Source: Vreelandella jeotgali Hwa
GTDB lineage: Bacteria; Pseudomonadota; Gammaproteobacteria; Pseudomonadales; Halomonadaceae
Reading direction: 5' to 3'
DNA: 64,000 nucleotides
Assembly: GCF_000334215.1 (NCBI RefSeq)
Contig: NZ_AMQY01000011.1
Location: forward strand, 186,001 to 250,000
Shown here: piece by piece, positions 1-8,683 of the stretch
Layout of the letters: the number at the start of each line of letters is the position of its first letter
Position numbering within the stretch: the stretch's first letter is position 1
The notes under the pieces: model-generated
The model's input: the letters and a program-made list of their open reading frames with translations, nothing else
Told to the model about the DNA's origin: nothing
Databases searched by the model: none
Position numbers and translations under genes: made by a program

Positions 1-554
1 ACAAGCGCGTCAACATCGGCAACCCGGGCTCCGGCCAGCGCAACACCATGGAAGTGGTCATGGATGCCAAGGGCTGGGACAAGGAAACCTTCGCGCTGGC
101 GTCTCAGCTGGACGCGGCGGAAATGGCCTCGGCGCTGTCCGACAACAACATCGACGCCATGACCTATGTGGTCGGCCACCCCAACGGGGCTATCCAGGAA
201 GCGACCACCACCGTGGACTCGAAGCTGATTCCGCTCAACGACGAGGACATCCAGGGCATCGTTGACGAATATCCCTACTATTCGATGTCGACCATCCCCG
301 GCGGGCTGTACAAGAACAACCCCGAGGACGTGGAAACCTTCGGCGTTGCCGCGACCTTCGTAACCACCGCCGATACCGATGCGGACGTGGTCTACCAGAC
401 GGTCAAGTCGGTCTTCGACAACTTTGATCGCTTCAAGCGCCTGCACCCGGCGTTTGAAAACCTCGACCCGGAAGACATGGTCACCAGCGGCCTGTCGGCT
501 CCGCTGCACGAGGGCGCGGCGCGCTACTATCGTGAGCAGGGCTGGATCGAATAG
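1..554 (+). CDS. TAXI-family TRAP transporter substrate-binding protein, C-terminal part
   Basis: The reading frame is already open at base 3, so the start lies before the window and only about the last 183 residues are visible. The first visible residues (VNIGNPGSGQRNTME) match the conserved ligand-loop region of TAXI-type periplasmic binding proteins of TRAP transporters. The rest (IPGGLYKNN, then a C-terminal helix region with LSAPLHEGAARYYREQGW) is typical of the family's C-terminal lobe. The protein would bind a carboxylate or amino-acid-like ligand in the periplasm and hand it to the fused permease encoded 256 bp downstream. The ligand cannot be read from the sequence. A hairpin follows the stop, which would allow more binding protein than permease to be made. 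Confidence 0.9.
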   Translation, partial: KRVNIGNPGSGQRNTMEVVMDAKGWDKETFALASQLDAAEMASALSDNNIDAMTYVVGHPNGAIQEATTTVDSKLIPLNDEDIQGIVDEYPYYSMSTIPGGLYKNNPEDVETFGVAATFVTTADTDADVVYQTVKSVFDNFDRFKRLHPAFENLDPEDMVTSGLSAPLHEGAARYYREQGWIE

Positions 555-587
555 CCCCGAAGCGCGTCCATGACCGCTTTCAACCGA

Positions 588-624
588 TGCGCGCGGCTCC
601 CACGGGGGCCGCGCGTTGTGTTTC
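588..624 (+). terminator. GC-rich hairpin between binding protein and permease
   Basis: A stem of GCGCGGC/GCCGCGC-type arms surrounds a short CAC loop about 35 bp after the binding-protein stop and is followed by a weak T-containing stretch (TTGTGTTTC). Because the next gene is the matching permease, this looks like a partial terminator or attenuator that sets unequal expression rather than an operon end. Confidence 0.5.
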
Positions 625-810
625 AGGCAAGGTCAACGTCGGCGGTACGCGTTGGACGTAAGCTGCTGGTTTATTAGCCGATTGTGTTGAAAAAACAATG
701 ATTGCACCGGCGGCCAAAGACAACGAAAATCGCCTGCCTCGCGCGCCGGAGCACGGTCTGCCGTCTTCCGGTCACGCGTCTTGTTATCCATTCACGTGCA
801 GGGCTTGCTT

Positions 811-3459
811 ATGACAGAGCACAGCAAACAAGCGCCGGAATCGCTGACGCCAACCGACGCAGCGACCCGGCCATACGTCGATGCGGACGATGGCGGTGAC
901 AACCTTGACGACATGGTGGCATCGACCGATTCCGGGGCGCGCAAGCCGGACGGCGTGCCGGGAAAACTGCTGGTAGGCATTGCCGCCGTCTGGTCGCTGT
1001 TCCAGCTGTGGATTGCCTCGCCGCTGCCGTTCATCTTCGGTGTCGGCGTGTTCAACGCCACCGAAGCCCGCTCGGTGCATCTGGCCTTTGCCCTGTTTCT
1101 CGCCTACATGGCGTATCCCGCGCTGAAGCGTTCGCCGCGGGACCATATTCCCCTCCAGGACTGGATTCTTGCCGGGCTGGCGGCGTTTTGCGGCGCCTAC
1201 ATGTTTCTGTTTTATGAAAGCCTGGCCCAGCGGCCCAGTGCGCCCCTGATACAGGACGTGGTAGTGGGGGTGGTCGGCATCCTGCTGTTGCTCGAAGCCA
1301 CCCGCCGGGCGCTGGGGCCGCCGCTGATGATCGTGGCCTCGGTGTTTCTGGTGTATTCGCTCGCCGGCCCCTGGATGCCGGGGCTGCTGGCGCACAAGGC
1401 GATTGATATCGACAGCCTGATCAATCACCAGTGGCTCACCACCCAGGGGGTTTTCGGTATTGCCCTGGGCGTTTCCACCAGTTTTGTTTTCCTGTTTGTG
1501 CTGTTCGGCGCGCTGCTGGACAAGGCCGGCGCGGGCAACTATTTCATCAAGGTGGCGTTTTCCATGCTCGGGCACTACAAGGGCGGGCCGGCCAAGGCCG
1601 CCGTGGTCGCCTCGGGGATGACCGGGCTGATTTCGGGCTCGTCGATTGCCAATACCGTCACCACCGGCACCTTTACCATTCCCATGATGAAGCGGGTGGG
1701 CTTTCCTTCGGAAAAAGCCGGCGCCGTTGAAGTGGCATCGTCGGTCAACGGCCAGATCATGCCGCCGGTAATGGGCGCGGCCGCTTTTCTGATGGTGGAA
1801 TACGTCGGCATTTCCTACGTGGAAGTGATCAAGCACGCTTTCCTGCCGGCGCTGATCTCGTATATTTCGCTGATTTATATCGTCCACCTGGAAGCGCTCA
1901 AGGCCAACATGCAGGGGCTGACCAGCAGCAACCCGCCCAAACCCCTGGTGCGCAAGGTGGCCGGCTTCCTCGGCGGTCTGCTGTTGATGATGGTGACCGC
2001 GCTGGGCGTGTACTACGGCCTGGGCTGGCTCAAGCCGCTACTCGGCGCGGCGGCTCCCTGGGTGATTGCCGCCGGCCTGGTGGCACTCTATCTGGGGCTG
2101 CTGAAAGTTGCCGCCGGCTATCCCGAGCTGGAGCTCGACGACCCCGACAAGCCGATTTACGAACTGCCGAAGACCCGCCCGACGGTGATGGTGGGGCTGC
2201 AATATATCCTGCCGGTGGTGGTGTTGATCTGGTGTCTGATGGTCGAGCGGCTGTCGCCGGGGCTGTCGGCGTTCTGGGCCACGGTGTTCATGATCTTCAT
2301 CATGCTGACCCAGCGCCCGATTATTGCCGCTTTCCGCGGGCGTAGCCAGGTAAGCGCCGACCTGAAAGAGGGCGCGCTGGACCTGTGGAATGGCCTGGTG
2401 ACCGGCGCGCGGAACATGATCGGCATCGGCATCGCCACCGCCACCGCGGGCATCATCGTCGGCGCGGTATCGCAGACCGGGGTCGGGCTGGTGCTGGCCG
2501 ACGTGGTCGAAACCATCTCCATGGGCAACCTGCTGCTCATCCTGTTCTTTACCGCCGTGCTCAGCCTGATACTGGGCATGGGACTGCCCACCACGGCCAA
2601 CTATATTGTGGTCTCGGCGCTGCTGGCGCCGGTCATCATCCAGCTGGGGCAGCAAAACGGCCTGCTGGTGCCGCTGATCGCCGTGCACCTGTTCGTGTTC
2701 TACTTCGGCATCATGGCCGACGTCACGCCGCCGGTGGGACTGGCCTCGTTCGCCGCGGCGGCGATTTCCGGGGGCGACCCCATCCGCACCGGCTTCCAGG
2801 CGTTCTATTACAGCCTGCGTACCGCCGCGCTGCCGTTTCTGTTCATTTTCAATACCGACCTGCTGCTGATCGACGTCAGCCCGCTGCAGGGCGTGCTGGT
2901 CTTTATCGTGGCGACCTTTGCCATGCTGATCTTTGCGGCGGCCACCCAGGGCTACATGATCACTCGCAGCCGCTGGTACGAATCCGCGCTGCTATTGCTG
3001 GTGGCGTTTACCCTCTTCCGTCCCGGCTTCTGGATGGACCAGCTCCACGATCCGTACCGCGACATTCCGCCGACGCAGTTTGTCGAAGCGCTGGGCAATG
3101 TCGACGCCGATACTCAGCTGCGCCTGCAGATCAGCGGGCTGGACGCCTACGGCGAGCCCATGACCACCTATATGACGCTGCCGGTGCCCGACGGCGACAG
3201 CGGCCAGGCGCGGATGGACAATCTCGGCCTCGAACTGGTCACCGAAGATGGCAAGGCGCTGGTGGACATGGTGACCTACGGCAGCCAGGCCGCCGACATG
3301 GGCTTTGATTTTGATCAGGAGATCATCCAGGTCCAGGCGCCGGTGGATCGCTGGACGAAGGAATGGATGTGGCTGCCCGCGCTGGGCGTGCTGGGGCTGG
3401 TGATTGCCCTGCAACGCCGCCGTCGCCGTCGTGAAACCCTGCCTGCCGCCGGCGCATGA
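811..3459 (+). CDS. TRAP transporter permease, fused 4TM/12TM (TAXI type, DUF3394 C-terminus)
   Basis: This inner-membrane protein of 882 residues combines the small (4TM) and large (12TM) subunits of a TRAP transporter in one chain, as is usual for TAXI systems. After a charged N-terminal tail of about 50 residues, hydrophobic segments run almost to the end. Typical DctM-like pieces are SGSSIANTVTTGTFTIP (transport loop), GQIMPPVMGAAAF and LGMGLPTTANYIV. The last ~180 residues carry a DUF3394-type soluble part and a final membrane helix ending in an arginine-rich tail. Transport is expected to be driven by a sodium gradient, as known for TRAP systems. A TTG 30 bp upstream is in frame, but ATG 811 was preferred; neither has a strong ribosome site. 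Confidence 0.9.
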   Translation: MTEHSKQAPESLTPTDAATRPYVDADDGGDNLDDMVASTDSGARKPDGVPGKLLVGIAAVWSLFQLWIASPLPFIFGVGVFNATEARSVHLAFALFLAYMAYPALKRSPRDHIPLQDWILAGLAAFCGAYMFLFYESLAQRPSAPLIQDVVVGVVGILLLLEATRRALGPPLMIVASVFLVYSLAGPWMPGLLAHKAIDIDSLINHQWLTTQGVFGIALGVSTSFVFLFVLFGALLDKAGAGNYFIKVAFSMLGHYKGGPAKAAVVASGMTGLISGSSIANTVTTGTFTIPMMKRVGFPSEKAGAVEVASSVNGQIMPPVMGAAAFLMVEYVGISYVEVIKHAFLPALISYISLIYIVHLEALKANMQGLTSSNPPKPLVRKVAGFLGGLLLMMVTALGVYYGLGWLKPLLGAAAPWVIAAGLVALYLGLLKVAAGYPELELDDPDKPIYELPKTRPTVMVGLQYILPVVVLIWCLMVERLSPGLSAFWATVFMIFIMLTQRPIIAAFRGRSQVSADLKEGALDLWNGLVTGARNMIGIGIATATAGIIVGAVSQTGVGLVLADVVETISMGNLLLILFFTAVLSLILGMGLPTTANYIVVSALLAPVIIQLGQQNGLLVPLIAVHLFVFYFGIMADVTPPVGLASFAAAAISGGDPIRTGFQAFYYSLRTAALPFLFIFNTDLLLIDVSPLQGVLVFIVATFAMLIFAAATQGYMITRSRWYESALLLLVAFTLFRPGFWMDQLHDPYRDIPPTQFVEALGNVDADTQLRLQISGLDAYGEPMTTYMTLPVPDGDSGQARMDNLGLELVTEDGKALVDMVTYGSQAADMGFDFDQEIIQVQAPVDRWTKEWMWLPALGVLGLVIALQRRRRRRETLPAAGA

Positions 3460-3488
3460 CGCCGGTGGCCGGGGAACAAGGAGGAACC

Positions 3489-3917
3489 ATGTACGATAAA
3501 ATCATGTTGCCGGTGGATCTGGACAAAGCTTCGTCCTGGGAAAAGGCGCTGCCCACCGCGATAACGCTGTGCAGGACCTTCGGCGCCTCGCTGCATGTCG
3601 TTACCGTACGGCCGGACGTCAGGATGCCCATGGTCAGCGCCTATCTGCCCAAAAACTTCTCGCGGGATGCCGAGGCCGAAGTGGTAGAGGCGCAGCGTGC
3701 CTTTATCGAGGAGCACATACCCGACGACATCACGACACAGAACGTGGTGGTCGACGGCTCGCCGTGGGAGGCGCTGATCAAGGTCAGCGACCAGCTGGAT
3801 ATCGACCTGATCATCATGGCGTCGCACACGCGCCACAAGCTGGTGGACTATGTGCTCGGGCCCAACGCCGAGCACGTCGTCCATCATTCTCCGGTATCGG
3901 TGATGATCGTGCGGTAG
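3489..3917 (+). CDS. universal stress protein (UspA family), TRAP-linked
   Basis: This is a single-domain Usp protein of 142 residues. It starts with the typical strand YDKIMLPVDL and ends with DYVLGPNAEHVVHHSPVSVMIVR, close to the G-2x-G-9x-G(S/N) nucleotide-binding pattern. The chosen ATG has an AAGGAGG box 5 bases upstream; a frame opening at 3456 would overlap the permease stop and lacks such a site. Its place directly behind the TRAP permease mirrors teaD behind teaABC of Halomonas elongata, where the Usp protein influences ectoine uptake. By analogy it may tune the TRAP transporter here, which is inference from position. Confidence 0.88.
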   Translation: MYDKIMLPVDLDKASSWEKALPTAITLCRTFGASLHVVTVRPDVRMPMVSAYLPKNFSRDAEAEVVEAQRAFIEEHIPDDITTQNVVVDGSPWEALIKVSDQLDIDLIIMASHTRHKLVDYVLGPNAEHVVHHSPVSVMIVR

Positions 3918-4034
3918 TTTTCCAGCAGAACGGCCTGGCGGAACGGCGTGGCGGCTCAACGGACGGTTTTACAAAACCCCGGTACTGGCCAATACTGATC
4001 GGGGTTGAATTTCGTTCCACAGAGGAGCCACGCC

Positions 4035-5555
4035 ATGATCTATGCCAACCCCGGCGAAGCCGATGCGCTGATCACCTTTGAAAAGCGCTACGGCAACTAC
4101 GTTGGCGGCGAGTTTGTACCGCCGGTCAACGGCGAGTATTTCGACAACGTCAGCCCGGTCAACGGCCAGGTGTTCTGCGAGATTCCGCGCTCTACCGCCG
4201 ACGACGTCGACAAGGCGCTGGACGCCGCCCATGCCGCTGCACCGGCCTGGGGCACAACCGCCCCGGCGGCACGCAGCCAGGTGCTGCTGAACATTGCCGA
4301 CCGCATCGAGCAGCATCTGGAAAAGCTCGCCGTGGCGGAAACCTGGGACAACGGCAAGGCCATACGCGAGTGCCTCAACGCCGACCTGCCGCTGGCGGCC
4401 GATCACTTTCGCTACTTTGCCGGCTGCCTTCGCGCTCAGGAAGGCTCGGCGGCGGAGATCGACGGCAACACCGTGGCCTATCACTTCCACGAGCCGCTGG
4501 GCGTGGTGGGCCAGATCATTCCCTGGAACTTCCCGCTGCTGATGGCGACCTGGAAGCTGGCGCCGGCGCTGGCGGCGGGCAACTGCGTGGTGCTCAAGCC
4601 CGCCGAGCAGACGCCGGCCTCGATTCTCGAACTGATGAAGCTGATCGGCGATCTGCTGCCGCCGGGTGTGATCAACGTGGTCAACGGCTACGGGGAAGAA
4701 GCCGGTCAGGCGCTGGCGAGCAGTCCGCGGATTGCCAAGATTGCCTTTACCGGCTCCACGCCGGTGGGCTCGCATATCCTCGGCTGCGCGGCGGAAAACA
4801 TCATTCCGTCCACGGTTGAGCTGGGCGGTAAATCCCCCAACGTCTACTTTGCCGACATCATGAACGCCGAGCCCGAGTTCATCGACAAGGCCGTGGAAGG
4901 CCTGGTGCTGGGCTTTCTCAACCAGGGCGAAGTCTGCACCTGCCCGTCCCGGGCGCTGGTGCAGGAGAGCATGTACGACGATTTCATGGCCAAAGTGATC
5001 GAGCGCACGCTGTCGATCAAGCGCGGCAACCCGCTGGATACCGACGTTCAGGTCGGCGCTCAGGCTTCGCGCGAGCAGTTTGAAAAGATCCTCTCGTACA
5101 TGGAAATCGCCCGGGAAGACGGCGCCGAATTTCTTACCGGCGGTGGCGAAGCCCGCGTGGACGACAGCCTGGATCAGGGCTATTACATTCAGCCCACGCT
5201 GCTCAAGGGCGGCAACAAAATGCGGGTGTTCCAGGAGGAAATTTTCGGCCCGGTGGTGGCCGTGACCACCTTCCGAGACGAAGCCGAGGCGCTGGAGCTG
5301 GCCAACGATACCGAGTTCGGCCTGGGCGCCGGCGTCTGGAGCCGTGACATCAACGTCGCCTTCCGCATGGGGCGCGGCATCCAGGCCGGGCGCGTGTGGA
5401 CCAACTGCTACCACCAGTACCCGGCTCATTCCGCCTTCGGCGGCTACAAGAAGTCCGGCGTGGGCCGCGAAACCCACAAGATGGCGCTGGAGCAATACCA
5501 GCAGACCAAAAACCTGCTGGTCAGCTACGACATCAATCCCATGGGCTTTTTCTAG
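4035..5555 (+). CDS. exaC: NAD-dependent aldehyde dehydrogenase, ExaC/AldB type
   Basis: This 506-residue protein has the length and sequence features of the acetaldehyde/long-chain aldehyde dehydrogenases ExaC and AldB. It would oxidise aldehydes to acids with NAD in the cytoplasm. Visible motifs are [18 protein letters not shown] (cofactor site), [21 protein letters not shown] with the general-base Glu, and GEVCTCPSR with the catalytic Cys. The extra Cys next to the nucleophile (CTC) is typical of this subfamily. ATG 4035 has GAGGAG upstream; an in-frame TTG at 4005 has not. The stop shares the tetranucleotide CTAG with the stop of the opposite sulP gene. The gene may clear alcohol-derived aldehydes. 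Confidence 0.9.
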   Translation: MIYANPGEADALITFEKRYGNYVGGEFVPPVNGEYFDNVSPVNGQVFCEIPRSTADDVDKALDAAHAAAPAWGTTAPAARSQVLLNIADRIEQHLEKLAVAETWDNGKAIRECLNADLPLAADHFRYFAGCLRAQEGSAAEIDGNTVAYHFHEPLGVVGQIIPWNFPLLMATWKLAPALAAGNCVVLKPAEQTPASILELMKLIGDLLPPGVINVVNGYGEEAGQALASSPRIAKIAFTGSTPVGSHILGCAAENIIPSTVELGGKSPNVYFADIMNAEPEFIDKAVEGLVLGFLNQGEVCTCPSRALVQESMYDDFMAKVIERTLSIKRGNPLDTDVQVGAQASREQFEKILSYMEIAREDGAEFLTGGGEARVDDSLDQGYYIQPTLLKGGNKMRVFQEEIFGPVVAVTTFRDEAEALELANDTEFGLGAGVWSRDINVAFRMGRGIQAGRVWTNCYHQYPAHSAFGGYKKSGVGRETHKMALEQYQQTKNLLVSYDINPMGFF

Positions 5556-7288
5556 CTCGCTTCCTGCCAGCGCCGCGCGATCCGCGCGGCGCGCTCCAGG
5601 CTGGCCGCCGTGGCCAGCCTGCCTGCTTCCCGACGAATCCCCGCGCGCTTGAGCTTGAGCTGCAGGCGCGCCGGCAGCCCCACGAATACCAGCCCGATCT
5701 GCTGCTCGGCCAGCTCCCGACGCAGGCTATCAAGCGCAACCGTGGCAGTGGCGTCCAGGCTGGGCACGGTGCGCATGTCGAGCAGCACCGTGGTGACGTC
5801 CGGGTCCACCGTTCGCAGCGTGGCAATGGCTTTCTCGGCGGCGCCGAAAAACATCGGCCCGCTGATCCGGTAAAGCGCGGTCCCGGCGGGCAGCGCGGGG
5901 CTGCCGGCGGGCGGTTCGGGCAGGTGCTGGGCCTCGGTGAGCCGGGCCATGCGGCGAATAAACAGCGCGGCGGCGAGGCTGATGCCCACGGCCACGGCCA
6001 CTACCATGTCAAACGCCACGGTCAGGGCGAAGCAGATCACCAGCACGCCCACGTCGCTGGCCGGCGCGCTTTTCAGCGTATGCACGAAATTTCTGGCTTC
6101 GCTCATGTTCCAGGCAATCACCAGCAGCAGGGCGGCCAGCGCGGCCATGGGCACGCGGCCGAGAACGCCGGCCAGCGCCACCACGGCGAGCAGCACAACC
6201 ACCGAATGCACCACGGCCGAGACGGGGGAAAACGCACCGCTCTTGATGTTGGTGGCGGTACGCGCCAGCGCTGCGGTGGCGGTAATACCGCCGAAAAACG
6301 GTACCACCATGTTGCCCAGCCCCTGGCCGACGAGTTCGGCGTTGGGGTCGTGGCGCGTGCGGCTGAGGCCGTCGGCCACCACGGCGCAGAGCAGCGACTC
6401 GATGGCCGCCAGCAGGGCGATGGCCAGCGCCGGCCCGGTCAGGTCGCGGATCAGGGCAAAGTTCAGCGTCAGCGGCTCGCCGTCGGCGCCGGGAAACTGC
6501 CACGGGGCCTTGAAGGCCGGCGCCAGCGGCGGAATGCCGTTGCCGCTTTGGCCGTCGATGCTCCAGTCAAAGCGCGACGCAATGGTATCGACCTCGATCC
6601 CCGACGTTGCCAGCAGCATCGCCGCCAGCGTCCCCACGGCGAGGCCCGCGAGCGGGGCAGGCACGGGCGTTTTCAGGCGTGGCCAGTACAGCAGCGTGGC
6701 CAGAGTGATCACGCCGATACCCAGCTCGGCGGGCGCCAGCCCCGGCAGCGAGCGGGCAATCAGCCAGCCGTTGGCCAGGGTATTGTCGCCCAGATCAAGG
6801 CCGTCGAGGCCGAAAAAATCGGGTAGCTGCAGCAGGGCAATCACGGCCCCGATGCCCGCGGTAAAGCCGAGCACGACCGGGTACGGCACGTACTGGATCA
6901 GGCTGCCCAGCCGCGCCAGCCCCAGCGCTACCAGAATCATCCCCGCCATCAGCGTGGCGAGCAGCAGCCCGCCCAGCCCGTACTGGGTGACGATAGGAAA
7001 AAGGATGACGACAAACGCCGCCGTGGGGCCGGAAATGTTGAACCGCGAACCGCCGGTCAGCGCGATCACCGCGCCGGCAATGATAGCGGTATAGAGGCCG
7101 TGCTGAGGCGCCACGCCGGTAGCGATCGCCAGCGCCATGGAGAGCGGGACGGCGACGACACCGATGGTCAGGCCGGCGAGCACATCGTTTTTCAGCCGGC
7201 CGGGGCTGTACCCCGCCCGCCAGGTATTGGCCAGGGCACGGCCGGGAAACGGAAAGTCGGTAAAGGCGGAAGAGCGCTGGCGCGACAT
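5552..7288 (-). CDS. SulP family anion permease with STAS domain
   Basis: The protein has 578 residues. Its N-terminal part shows the SulP signature ([20 protein letters not shown], later [14 protein letters not shown]) and about eleven hydrophobic segments. A C-terminal STAS domain occupies roughly the last 110 residues ([16 protein letters not shown], then [15 protein letters not shown]). Such proteins move sulfate, bicarbonate or carboxylates across the inner membrane; the substrate is not decidable here. The ATG was chosen because it is preceded by CGGAG, in preference to a TTG 15 bp upstream. It converges on exaC with a stop-codon overlap and no terminator between them. Confidence 0.9.
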   Translation of the reverse strand: MSRQRSSAFTDFPFPGRALANTWRAGYSPGRLKNDVLAGLTIGVVAVPLSMALAIATGVAPQHGLYTAIIAGAVIALTGGSRFNISGPTAAFVVILFPIVTQYGLGGLLLATLMAGMILVALGLARLGSLIQYVPYPVVLGFTAGIGAVIALLQLPDFFGLDGLDLGDNTLANGWLIARSLPGLAPAELGIGVITLATLLYWPRLKTPVPAPLAGLAVGTLAAMLLATSGIEVDTIASRFDWSIDGQSGNGIPPLAPAFKAPWQFPGADGEPLTLNFALIRDLTGPALAIALLAAIESLLCAVVADGLSRTRHDPNAELVGQGLGNMVVPFFGGITATAALARTATNIKSGAFSPVSAVVHSVVVLLAVVALAGVLGRVPMAALAALLLVIAWNMSEARNFVHTLKSAPASDVGVLVICFALTVAFDMVVAVAVGISLAAALFIRRMARLTEAQHLPEPPAGSPALPAGTALYRISGPMFFGAAEKAIATLRTVDPDVTTVLLDMRTVPSLDATATVALDSLRRELAEQQIGLVFVGLPARLQLKLKRAGIRREAGRLATAASLERAARIARRWQEAS

Positions 7289-7317
7289 GAACACTCCGGG
7301 CAAAAAGCAGACAGAAC

Positions 7318-7345
7318 AACGGCGCCCGGGAGGGCGCCGCGAGGT
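7318..7345 (-). terminator. hairpin after the Spy-like gene
   Basis: GGCGCCC and GGGCGCC arms with a four-base loop lie between the stop of the Spy-like gene and the start of sulP. On the minus strand the stem is followed by GTTGTTCTG, a weak T-tract. It probably ends transcription coming from the two-component/Spy genes. Confidence 0.45.
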
Positions 7346-7408
7346 ATTATATCAGCTGCTGCTTGATCCGGCGTGGAGCAAGCCCATCATGCGCGCCGGG
7401 CGACGGCG

Positions 7409-7792
7409 CTATTCGTTCGCCGAGCGGCCGGGCGCCTGCTTCATCTGCTGGCGCTGCATGTTGCGCATGGCCTGGTTAAGCGCTTCCTGCTGCTCGTCGG
7501 TCAGGATTTCCTGCATGCGCGCGCGGTACTCCTGGCGCAGCGACTGCATGGCTTCGTAGTGCTCCTGCTGGGCGGCATTGAGCTCTTCCTGGGTGGCCGC
7601 ATCAATGCCGGCGTCTTCGTAGACGGCCTGACGGCGCTCTTCCATGCGTGCCTTGAGCGCATCGGGCATTTGGCCGGCGTTTTGGCCGCCGGGCTGGCTA
7701 CCGGGGGCAGCGTGTACGGACACGGCCAGCGGCAGCAGGGCGGCGGCAAACAGGCCGGAGGCAAGGCGTTGGCGTAGCGTAGACGTGGTCAT
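7409..7792 (-). CDS. Spy/CpxP-like periplasmic protein (LTXXQ-type)
   Basis: This small protein of 127 residues has an N-terminal signal peptide (hydrophobic LASGLFAAALLPLAVSV, cleavage likely after HAA). The mature part is highly charged, helical and rich in Gln, Glu and Arg, with LTDEQQEALNQAMRN near the end resembling the LTxxQ repeats of Spy and CpxP. Such proteins are periplasmic chaperones or stress sensors. The start has AGGGAG upstream. It lies 141 bp downstream of a BaeSR-like pair on the same strand. In Escherichia coli spy is a BaeR target, so regulation by the neighbouring regulator is likely. The family assignment is by pattern and is not certain. Confidence 0.72.
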   Translation of the reverse strand: MTTSTLRQRLASGLFAAALLPLAVSVHAAPGSQPGGQNAGQMPDALKARMEERRQAVYEDAGIDAATQEELNAAQQEHYEAMQSLRQEYRARMQEILTDEQQEALNQAMRNMQRQQMKQAPGRSANE

Positions 7793-7933
7793 GGCGACTC
7801 CCTGATTTGGCAATGGGGAAATGGACGAGCAATGGCAACTCAACATTATGGCCAGCATCCGGCATCGGGGTGCAAGCCGGTTGCAATCACTGTGCAACAA
7901 TCGTGATCCCGGGTCTGTTCACCCGGTATCCGG

Positions 7934-8683
7934 TTATTCGTCCGGCTGGTACTTGTAGCCCACACCGTAGACAGAGCGAATGATATCGCGTTCCGGCAGC
8001 ACCTCGCTGATTTTCCGGCGCAGTTTCTTGACGTGGCTGTCCACGGTGCGTTCGGACACAATGCGGTTGTCGCGGTACATGTGATCCATCAGCTGTTCTC
8101 GGCTGAAAATCCGCCCCGGCGCCCGCATCATGACCCGCAGCAGCTGAAACTCCACCGCCGTCAGGCCCAGGTCCTGGCCGCCGGCCATCGCCTGCCAGCC
8201 GTTTTCGTCGAGTTGCACCGGCGCGTCGGGGTCGCTGGTGTCGAGGCCGGGCGCGCTTTTGGCCGCCTGGCTGCGGCGCAGTACGGCCTTGACCCGGGCC
8301 ACCACTTCGCGGGGGCTGAACGGCTTGCAGATATAGTCATCGGCGCCCAGTTCCAGCCCCAGCAGGCGGTCAACCTCCTCGACCTTGGCGGTCACCATGA
8401 TGATCGCCGTGTGCGGATACTGCTGGCGAATGCTGCGGCACAGGCTCAAACCGTCCTGACCCGGCAGCATCAGGTCCAGCAGAATCAGCGCCGGGGTCTG
8501 CTCTTCCAGCCACGGCATCACCTCGTTGCCGTCGCCCAGCGTCGTGGTGGTAAACCCGTGGGTTTGCAGGTAGTCCGCCATCAGGCGGGCAATCTTGGGT
8601 TCGTCTTCAACGATCAGCAGGGACGTATCGGTAGACTCGGTAGACATGGTAGGGCTCACGGTAAGTCGGGTGGTCGACGGCAT
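7934..8683 (-). CDS. baeR: OmpR-family response regulator, BaeR-like
   Basis: The receiver domain (about residues 20-135) has the acidic pair in IVEDEP, the phosphorylatable Asp in ILLDLMLPGQDG and the Lys in DDYICKPFSPREVV. The C-terminal winged helix (about 150-249) ends in DSHVKKLRRKI and SVYGVGYKY. The stretch LLGLELGADDYICKPFSPRE resembles E. coli BaeR closely. The ATG overlaps the kinase stop as TGATG, so translation is probably coupled. A second ATG at 8647 would give the N-terminal length usual for BaeR and is a real alternative. It would control envelope-stress genes such as the Spy-like gene next door. Confidence 0.88.
   Translation of the reverse strand: MPSTTRLTVSPTMSTESTDTSLLIVEDEPKIARLMADYLQTHGFTTTTLGDGNEVMPWLEEQTPALILLDLMLPGQDGLSLCRSIRQQYPHTAIIMVTAKVEEVDRLLGLELGADDYICKPFSPREVVARVKAVLRRSQAAKSAPGLDTSDPDAPVQLDENGWQAMAGGQDLGLTAVEFQLLRVMMRAPGRIFSREQLMDHMYRDNRIVSERTVDSHVKKLRRKISEVLPERDIIRSVYGVGYKYQPDE

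Noticed and set aside
3969..5495. Long open frame of 508 codons on the minus strand opposite the aldehyde dehydrogenase gene
   Set aside because: It lies fully antisense to a well-recognised gene, its translation has no family features, and long antisense frames are expected in high-GC DNA.
5396..6826. Long plus-strand frame opposite the SulP gene
   Set aside because: The translation is rich in Gly, Gln, His and Arg without domains, typical of antisense frames in GC-rich genes; the SulP protein on the other strand is certain.
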